Shown piece by piece: positions 21,932-27,084 of a stretch of DNA of 27,084 nt (position 1 is its first letter; every line of letters starts with the position of its first letter). A program made the translations under genes and the position numbers. This DNA comes from Salinirussus sp. (GTDB lineage Archaea; Halobacteriota; Halobacteria; Halobacteriales; Haloarculaceae): contig JAQCNN010000066.1 of assembly GCA_028275005.1 (NCBI GenBank), positions 1 through 27,084 of the forward strand, in the 5' to 3' direction. The notes under the pieces were generated by a model that was not told the DNA's origin, searched no databases, and saw only the letters and a list, made by a program, of their open reading frames with translations.

Positions 21932-22738
21932 TGTCCGGAAGGACAGGTCCAGTGCGGGCGCCGAGTGTGTCAGCGACCCCATCGAGATGACGTCGACGCC
22001 GGTCGCCGCGTAGTCGGGCACGTCGGCGACGGTGACCCCGCCGGAGGCCTCGGCGAGCGTGTCCGCGGGCAGGAGGGAGACGCCGCGCTCCACCTCGGCG
22101 GGTGCGAGATTGTCGAAGAGGACGATATCCGCCCCCGCGTCGGCGGCGACCGGCCCCTGCTCCGGTGTCTCGACCTCGGCCTCGACCTTCGTCGCGAAGG
22201 AGGCCTGCTCGCGAAAGTGCTCGACCGCGCCCTCCAGGCCCATCTCGGCGACGTGGTTGTCCTTTACCATGACCATGTGCGAGAGGTCGAGCCGGTGGGT
22301 GTCCCCGCCCCCGGCCGCGACGGCGCGTTTCTCGACGCCCCGGAGCCCCGGTGTTGTCTTGCGGGTCCCTGCGACCGCGACGTCGTCGCTGACTGTACGA
22401 GCGGCGTCGACGGCCTCGTGGGTGCGGGTGGCGACCCCGGAGGCGTGGCCGGCGATATTGACCGCCACACGCTCACCGCGCAACACGTCACGACCCCCCC
22501 CTTCGACGCGCAGGAGTGTGTCCGTGGCCGTGACCTGGTCGCCGGCCTCGACCCGGGGGTCGGCCGGCACGCCGAGCTACTCGAAGACGGCGACTGCGGC
22601 GTCGAGGCCTGCCACCACACCCGTCTCCTTTGCGACGAGCCGGCCTTCGGTGTCGCCGGTGACGTGGTTGGTCACGTCGTGGTGGCCGAGGTCCTCCCGG
22701 AGCCAGGTCTCGACCTGGCCGTCCGTGACGAGACTCAT
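21926..22738 (-). pseudogene. nadC: Nicotinate-nucleotide pyrophosphorylase (quinolinate phosphoribosyltransferase), interrupted by an in-frame TAG
   Basis: Last gene of nadABC, making nicotinate mononucleotide from quinolinate and PRPP. The ATG at 22736-22738 overlaps the nadB stop by 4 nt. The frame reads MSLVTDGQVETWLREDLGHH and on to AGLDAAVAVFE, then TAG (22577-22579, codon 54), then LGVPADPRVEAGDQV without a frame change to a normal end. Counting the stop, it has 270 codons, the family length. All catalytic parts are intact after it: AGTRKTTPGLRGVEKRAVAA, GGGDTHRLDLSHMVMVKDNH and ISMGSLTHSAP. Relatives I recall have Tyr here, so TAC-to-TAG is the simplest lesion. A GTG at codon 57 could start a fragment lacking the N-terminal domain. 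Recent nonsense mutation, readthrough or sequencing error are all possible. Confidence 0.85.
21931..21946 (+). terminator. hairpin with GGAA tetraloop after the hypothetical gene
   Basis: CTGTCC-GGAA-GGACAG: perfect 6-bp stem with a GNRA loop on the plus-strand transcript, 5 nt after the stop codon. No U-run follows, so it is more likely a 3'-end stabiliser than a classical terminator. It also encodes the last residues of nadC on the other strand. Confidence 0.35.
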
Positions 22739-24258
22739 GGGGTGTCTGCGGTCACACCCGCCTGTTCGGCCCTCTCGTCCCCGTCGACCAGGTAGTGACA
22801 GCCGACCGACTCCCCGTTCTCGGCGGCCGCCCGGGCGACCAGCAGCGCCACCACCGAGGCCGAGCGGAGTTCGTACAACGACCGCGATGTGCGGGTGCGG
22901 GCGTAGGCGTCGACCTCGCCTTTGAGCCGCCGGAGGACTGACTGTGCGCGGCCGAGACCGTCGGACGTCCGCTCGACCCCGACCTGTTCGTCCATCACGC
23001 GGCGCAGACGGTGGAACTTCCCGGCGGCGAAGTTCCCGGGGAGGTCGGGGTCACGGTCCAGCAACTCCGGCGGTTCGAGCCCCCGGACCTCGTTCCCGAC
23101 GGCGTCCTCGCCGGCGCGTAGCCCCCAGACCAGCCCCTCAAGCAGGGAGGTAGAGGCCAGCCGGTTCGCCCCGTGGACACCCGTGCGGGCACACTCACCG
23201 ACCGCGTAGAGCCGCCCCAGCGAACTCCGGCCGCGGTCGTCGACGTCGATACCGCCACAGAGGAAGTGCTCGGCGGGCGCGACCGGAACGTGTGGGAGGT
23301 CGACGCCGGCGTCGTGACACTTCTCGGCGAGTGAGGGAAACTCCCGTTCGAACGCTAACGGCGAGACGTCGAGCACCACCTCGCCGGTCGCGTCCCGCTC
23401 GGCTGTGACCGCGCGGGCGACGACATCCCGGGGCGCGAGGTCGGCGTCCTCGTGGTAGTCGGGCATGAACCGCTCGCCGTCGGCGTTCCGGAGGACGGCG
23501 CCCTCCCCGCGGACGGCCTCGCTGACGAGGAACCCGTCCCCGGCGTCGTCGCCGACGTAGGCTGTCGGGTGGAACTGGACGTACTCCATGTCGGCGATGT
23601 CTGCGCCGGCCAGCGCGGCCATCGCGATGCCGTCGCCGGTGGCGTCGGCCGGGTTCGTCGAGCGCGGGTAGAGCGCCCCGATCCCGCCCGTGGCGAGGAC
23701 CGTCGCCCCGGCGTAGGTGGGGGTGACCTCGCCGTTGCACTCGAGCATTGCACCGTAGACCTCCCCCTCGTGGCGCAGGAGTTCGAGACCGGCGGTGTCC
23801 TCCAGGACTGTGACGTCGGTCCGGTCGGCGATGTAGTTCAGGAAGGGGACGTGAACGTGTTTTCCGGTGGCGGCCTCGACGTGGAGGATCCGGGGCTCCT
23901 CGTGGGCCGCCTCCTGGCCGTAGTCGAACCCCTCCCCGTTCGTGTCGAACTCCACCCCGATGGTGTCGACGAGCACGTCACGGACCGCGCTGTCGGCGTT
24001 GTCGACGAGCACGTCGACCGCGTCGGGGTCAGCGGCCCCAGCGGAGGCCTCGATGATATCCCGCTTAAACTGGGCGGGGTCGTCGCGGCTGACCGCAATC
24101 CCGCCCTGGGCCCACCACGTCGAGGCGGACTCCGGCCGGGACGCCTTTGTCGCGAGTGTCACCTCGGCACCCGCACGGTCGGCGGCCAGCGCCGCCGCGA
24201 GGCCGGCGATCCCCGCGCCGACGACGAGCACCTCCGTTTCGCGTGTCTCCGCGGTCAT
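22735..24258 (-). CDS. nadB: L-aspartate oxidase
   Basis: 507-residue FAD enzyme oxidising L-aspartate to iminoaspartate, which NadA condenses with dihydroxyacetone phosphate to quinolinate. Seen: FAD-binding VLVVGAGIAGLAAALAADRA near the N-terminus, STWWAQGGIAVSRDDP, the substrate-binding HFLCGGIDVDDRGRSSL and the FAD-contact segment GANRLASTSLLEGLVWGL of the succinate dehydrogenase/NadB family. The ATG at 24256-24258 overlaps the nadA stop by 4 nt. A longer frame upstream is only shadow of nadA. The gene is intact. Confidence 0.96.
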   Translation of the reverse strand: MTAETRETEVLVVGAGIAGLAAALAADRAGAEVTLATKASRPESASTWWAQGGIAVSRDDPAQFKRDIIEASAGAADPDAVDVLVDNADSAVRDVLVDTIGVEFDTNGEGFDYGQEAAHEEPRILHVEAATGKHVHVPFLNYIADRTDVTVLEDTAGLELLRHEGEVYGAMLECNGEVTPTYAGATVLATGGIGALYPRSTNPADATGDGIAMAALAGADIADMEYVQFHPTAYVGDDAGDGFLVSEAVRGEGAVLRNADGERFMPDYHEDADLAPRDVVARAVTAERDATGEVVLDVSPLAFEREFPSLAEKCHDAGVDLPHVPVAPAEHFLCGGIDVDDRGRSSLGRLYAVGECARTGVHGANRLASTSLLEGLVWGLRAGEDAVGNEVRGLEPPELLDRDPDLPGNFAAGKFHRLRRVMDEQVGVERTSDGLGRAQSVLRRLKGEVDAYARTRTSRSLYELRSASVVALLVARAAAENGESVGCHYLVDGDERAEQAGVTADTP

Positions 24259-25376
24259 AGCTCCATCATCCGGTCCATCGCAACACCGGCCAAGTCCTTC
24301 GTCTCGGGGTCGACCTCGATGACGTTGCGCTCCCGGCCCTCGAGGAGTTCCTCGAGCACCCACGTCAGGTAGTTGGGGTCGATCTGGCGCATCGCGTTAC
24401 AGTCCATGCAGGCGTCCCCACACAGCGGGAGCACCTCCACCTCGGGGTTCCAGCGGTCGAGGTGGTTTGCCAGGTGGATCTCGGTGCCGATGGCCCAGGT
24501 CTCCCCGGGGTCGGCGCTCTCGACGGTCTCGGTGATCGTCGCCGTCGACCCGACGACGTCGGCGGCCTCGACCACCTCGCGGCGACACTCGGGGTGGACG
24601 ACCACGTTCGCCTCGGGGTGCTCGGCGCGGGTCTCCTCGACGTGGCTCTCGCGGAACCGCTCGTGGACCTGGCAGTAGCCCTCCCAGAGGATGATGTCGT
24701 TGTCGACGGCCTTCTCGGCGTCCTTCGATTCGGGGTCCCAGGGGTCCCACTCGACGGTCTCCTCGGCCATCCCCAGCTCGTGGGCGGTGTTGGTGCCGAG
24801 GTACTTGTCCGGCAGAAAGAGCACCTTGTCGCCGCGGTCGAAGGCCCACTCGAAGGCGTCGGCGGCGTTCGAGGACGTACAGACGAGCCCGCCCTGTTCG
24901 GCACAGAAGGCCTTCAGGTCGGCGTAGGAGTTCATATACGTGATCGGGATGATATCGTCGTCGGTGGCGGCGGTCAGTTCGGCCCAGGCGGCGTCGACCT
25001 GGAGGGCCTCGGCCATCCCCGCCATCGGGCAGGAGGCCTCCATCGAGGGGAGGATGACCGACTGGCTGTCGTCGGTGATGATGTCGGCCGACTCGGCCAT
25101 GAAGGTCACCCCCCCGAAGACCACGTAGTCGGCGTCGGTCGCCGCGGCCTCCGTCGAGAGCCCGTAGGAGTCGCCGACAAAGTCGGCGTGTTCGACGATC
25201 TCCCGGCGCTGGTAGTTGTGGCCCAGGATCACGACGTCGTCGCCCAGCTCCTCCAGCGCGACCTCGATTCGTTCGGTCCGCTCGGCCCCGCTCAGGTCGC
25301 GGTAGGCCGGCGGCAACTGTTCCAAGTTGTCGTACTTGAACAGGCTCAGGTCCGTCTCGAACTCGGCGGTTTCCAT
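24255..25376 (-). CDS. nadA: Quinolinate synthase A
   Basis: 373 residues from METAEFETDLSLFKYDNLEQ; an ATG three codons earlier (25385) is equally possible. It condenses iminoaspartate with dihydroxyacetone phosphate to quinolinate using a [4Fe-4S] cluster. Seen: VILGHNYQRREIVEHADFVG (about 49-68), VVFGGVTFMAESA, and three candidate cluster ligands spaced as in the family: Cys116 (MEASCPMAGM), Cys235 (EGYCQVHERF) and Cys326 (CMDCNAMRQI). The open frame continues to 25502 through a palindromic leader; those 42 residues look like translated regulatory DNA, not protein. First gene of nadABC. Confidence 0.96.
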   Translation of the reverse strand: METAEFETDLSLFKYDNLEQLPPAYRDLSGAERTERIEVALEELGDDVVILGHNYQRREIVEHADFVGDSYGLSTEAAATDADYVVFGGVTFMAESADIITDDSQSVILPSMEASCPMAGMAEALQVDAAWAELTAATDDDIIPITYMNSYADLKAFCAEQGGLVCTSSNAADAFEWAFDRGDKVLFLPDKYLGTNTAHELGMAEETVEWDPWDPESKDAEKAVDNDIILWEGYCQVHERFRESHVEETRAEHPEANVVVHPECRREVVEAADVVGSTATITETVESADPGETWAIGTEIHLANHLDRWNPEVEVLPLCGDACMDCNAMRQIDPNYLTWVLEELLEGRERNVIEVDPETKDLAGVAMDRMMEL

Positions 25377-25392
25377 CTCGGGCATGTGTACC

Positions 25393-25482
25393 ACTCGGGT
25401 ACCGGTATCTTCGGAACCCGGTATTGAAAACATTTTCTCTTCAATACCTTCTTCCGAGCCACTATTCTCCGTGTACCCGAGT
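25393..25482. promoter_or_regulatory. nested inverted repeats before nadA (candidate NAD operator/promoter)
   Basis: Inner repeat: left arm 25411-25428 TCGGAA-CCC-GGTATTGAA and right arm 25440-25457, whose reverse complement is TCGGAA-GAA-GGTATTGAA; 15 of 18 positions pair, around an 11-nt A/T-rich centre. Outer repeat: ACTCGGGTAC (25393-25402) and its exact reverse complement GTACCCGAGT (25473-25482). The A/T-rich centre lies ~50 nt before the nadA ATG, where a TATA box would be for a short-leader transcript, so a repressor here would block transcription. No known archaeal NAD regulator motif is claimed. Confidence 0.6.
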
Positions 25483-25632
25483 TGAGACAGCTGACACTCC
25501 ACGAACAGGGGTCATGAAGCGGATCCGTGTCTCGTCGGGTGCGAACAGTGACCACGCTCACCCGGTGTGTCGGCGGGTACCGGTGGCGTCCCGGGCGCCA
25601 AAGGTCCGCGGCCCCGGCGCCGGAGTGAGAAA

Positions 25633-25640
25633 CTGTTAGG
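25633..25640 (+). promoter_or_regulatory. candidate TATA box of hmgA
   Basis: CTGTTAGG within GAAACTGTTAGG, centre ~28 nt before the ATG at 25665. A weak consensus match supported by spacing. The rest of 25503-25632 shows no gene or clear structure. Confidence 0.3.
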
Positions 25641-25664
25641 GGGGTGGCCCGACTCCGTACGGGC

Positions 25665-26897
25665 ATGACCGACGGTTCCGGCGGCGCGGCCGACCCGCAG
25701 CGACTCGCCGAGCGCGTCCGCCAGGGCGACCTGGGGCTCCATGAACTCGAGGACCACGCCGAACCCGAAACGGCGGCGACGGCCCGTCGCCGGCTGGTCG
25801 AGGCCGAGACCGGCGCCGACCTCTCCGCGGTCGGCGGGTACGGCTTCGACCCGGCGGCGACCGAAGGCAGTGTCGAGAACCTGGTGGGCGGGGCGGAACT
25901 CCCGATGGGGGTGGCCGGCCCCGTCCCGGTCGAGGGCGGCGCCGCCGACGGCGAGTACTATCTGCCGATGGCAACCACCGAGGGCGCGCTCGTCGCGAGT
26001 GTCAACCGCGGGCTCGGGACGATCGACGCCGCCGGGGGCGCAACCGCCCGTGTGACCGACGCGGGGATGACCCGCGCCCCTGTCTTCCGCGTCGAAGGTG
26101 TCGCCGAGGCCGCCGAGGTTGTCGAGTGGGTCGAGACAAACGAGGACCGACTGCGTGAGGTCGCGGAGGCGACCACCAGCCACGGCGAACTCCTGGAGGT
26201 GAGCCCCTACGTCGTCGGCGACTCGGTCTTCCTGCGCTTTGTCTACGACACGAAGGACGCGATGGGGATGAACATGGCCACCATCGCAACCCGTGAGGCC
26301 GCCCAAACGCTCGAGACGGAGACGCCGGCGGAGCTGGTCGCGCTCTCGGGGAACCTCTGCTCGGACAAAAAGCCCGCCGCGGTCAACGCCATCGAGGGCC
26401 GAGGGCGGACGGTCACCGCCGACGCCCTGATCCCCCGTGACGTCGTCGAGGCGCGGCTGGGGACCACCCCCGAGGCGATGGCCGAGGGGAACAGCCGGAA
26501 GAACCATATCGGCTCGCTGAAGGCCGTGTCCCTGGGGGGTAACGCCCACGCCGCCAACACCGTCGCCGCGGTCTTTCTCGCCACCGGCCAGGACGCCGCC
26601 CAGGTCGTCGAGGGGGCAAACGCCATCACCACAATGGAGGTCCGCGAAGCGGGGCTCTACGCCAGCATCTCCTTTGCCTCCCTGGAGGTCGGAACCGTCG
26701 GCGGTGGCACCGACCTCCCGACCCAGGCCGAGGGGCTCGAAGTTCTGGGGCTGGCCGGCGGCGGCGACCCTCCAGGCAGTAACGCCGACGCGCTCGCGGA
26801 GGTGATCGCCGCTGGCGCACTCGCCGGCGAAATCTCGCTGATTGCCGCCTTCTGCTCGCGCCACCTCGCCTCCGCCCACGAGCAACTCGGGCGATAG
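25665..26897 (+). CDS. hmgA: 3-hydroxy-3-methylglutaryl-CoA reductase, class I
   Basis: 410-residue NADPH-dependent enzyme reducing HMG-CoA to mevalonate, the committed step to the isoprenoid chains of archaeal lipids, carotenoids and quinones. Seen: ENLVGGAELPMGVAGPV (71-87), TTEGALVASVNRG with catalytic Glu106, DAMGMNMA with catalytic Asp198, GNLCSDKKPAAVNAIEGRGR with the catalytic Lys at 235/236, GTVGGGTDLPTQ (343-354) and the C-terminal SRHLASAHEQLGR, where His405 is the likely catalytic His. No N-terminal membrane region, as in other archaea. The start MTDGSGGAAD is chosen for the normal length and spacing to a TATA-like box. It is the target of statins, whose resistance is used as a haloarchaeal marker. 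Confidence 0.97.
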   Translation: MTDGSGGAADPQRLAERVRQGDLGLHELEDHAEPETAATARRRLVEAETGADLSAVGGYGFDPAATEGSVENLVGGAELPMGVAGPVPVEGGAADGEYYLPMATTEGALVASVNRGLGTIDAAGGATARVTDAGMTRAPVFRVEGVAEAAEVVEWVETNEDRLREVAEATTSHGELLEVSPYVVGDSVFLRFVYDTKDAMGMNMATIATREAAQTLETETPAELVALSGNLCSDKKPAAVNAIEGRGRTVTADALIPRDVVEARLGTTPEAMAEGNSRKNHIGSLKAVSLGGNAHAANTVAAVFLATGQDAAQVVEGANAITTMEVREAGLYASISFASLEVGTVGGGTDLPTQAEGLEVLGLAGGGDPPGSNADALAEVIAAGALAGEISLIAAFCSRHLASAHEQLGR

Positions 26898-26929
26898 TCA
26901 GCACTCAAGACGCCGTGAGCCGCCCCGGC

Positions 26930-27084
26930 TCATATCCACTTGCGGGATTCGGCGGCCAGAAAGAGCGCGCCGCCGACCACGACGACCAGCCCCACGACCA
27001 GTAGCGTCCCGCTGCCGATGACCGGCCCTACCGCGAGAAAGGTCCACCCTAACCCCGCCACCCCGTGGGCCATCGCGACCGTTC
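26930..27084 (-). CDS. Small membrane protein (partial, right edge)
   Basis: Last 50 residues visible: an open frame reading AMAHGVAGLGWTFLAVGP, then VIGSGTLLVVGLVVVVGGAL and ending FLAAESRKWI before TGA at 26930-26932. Two hydrophobic Gly/Val-rich helices with a charged C-terminus. An internal ATG at 27071-27073 would make a 47-residue protein, but the frame stays open to the edge, so the real start may lie outside. Not recognised. Convergent with hmgA, 32 nt between stops. Confidence 0.55.
   Translation of the reverse strand, partial: TVAMAHGVAGLGWTFLAVGPVIGSGTLLVVGLVVVVGGALFLAAESRKWI

Noticed and set aside
21926..22570. A separate short gene starting at GTG 22570.
   Set aside because: It is the in-frame remainder of nadC after the TAG at 22577-22579; it lacks the N-terminal NadC domain, which is found just upstream in the same frame.
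22577..22579. Pyrrolysine or other programmed recoding of TAG in nadC.
   Set aside because: At least six genes in the window, including nadC itself, use TAG as the real stop, no downstream recoding structure is evident, and NadC needs no special residue here. Kept only as a thing to test.
25377..25502. A 42-residue N-terminal extension of NadA (frame open to 25502).
   Set aside because: It is encoded by the inverted-repeat leader, is not part of the NadA family, and the conserved protein begins at METAEF.

Overview
The window is a chromosomal segment of an extremely halophilic archaeon (class Halobacteria). The evidence is a very GC-rich sequence with strong third-position G/C, acidic Asp/Glu-rich proteins, an A-type ATP synthase operon, class I lysyl-tRNA synthetase, S19e and PDCD5 proteins, class I HMG-CoA reductase, and archaeal TATA-like boxes centred about 27-32 nt before many start codons (leaderless transcripts). 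I cannot name the genus. Gene density is high and I see no tRNA, rRNA, insertion sequence, CRISPR array or prophage.

Layout. 1-4224 (minus): atpH-atpI-atpK-atpE-atpC of the A-type ATP synthase, with atpC running off the left edge. 4328-4948 (plus): a MenG/UbiE-like methyltransferase, divergent from atpH. 4981-8042: a cell-surface block with a pilin-like protein and a secreted protein (both minus), and divergently a signal-peptide/one-TM protein with a cytoplasmic winged-helix domain. 8064-10046 (minus): a PitA-type coproheme-decarboxylase/ABM fusion with an internal domain duplication. 10125-14274 (minus): pyrH, lysS and a PDZ-containing site-2 protease. 14275-14619: a 345-bp gene-free regulatory stretch. 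14620-16115 (plus): a small haloarchaeal protein and a second, shorter M50 protease. 16139-17005 (minus): thiL. 17125-21925 (plus): an LPG-synthase-type membrane protein, rps19e, PDCD5, a PP-loop ATPase, hisS and an orphan membrane-anchored protein. 21926-25376 (minus): nadA-nadB-nadC, each junction an ATGA overlap. 25665-26897 (plus): hmgA. 26930-27084 (minus): the end of a small membrane protein.

Functional themes are energy conversion (ATP synthase, quinone methylation, heme), translation (lysS, hisS, S19e), cofactor and nucleotide synthesis (nadABC, thiL, pyrH), and the isoprenoid lipid pathway (hmgA). Most of the window is conserved core genome.

The observations most worth a second look are: an in-frame TAG at codon 54 of nadC, in a gene otherwise intact; nested inverted repeats in front of nadA (a candidate NAD operator or leader structure); the duplicated domain in the PitA-like protein; and the divergent secreted-protein/membrane-tethered winged-helix pair, which looks like an uncharacterised surface-sensing unit.
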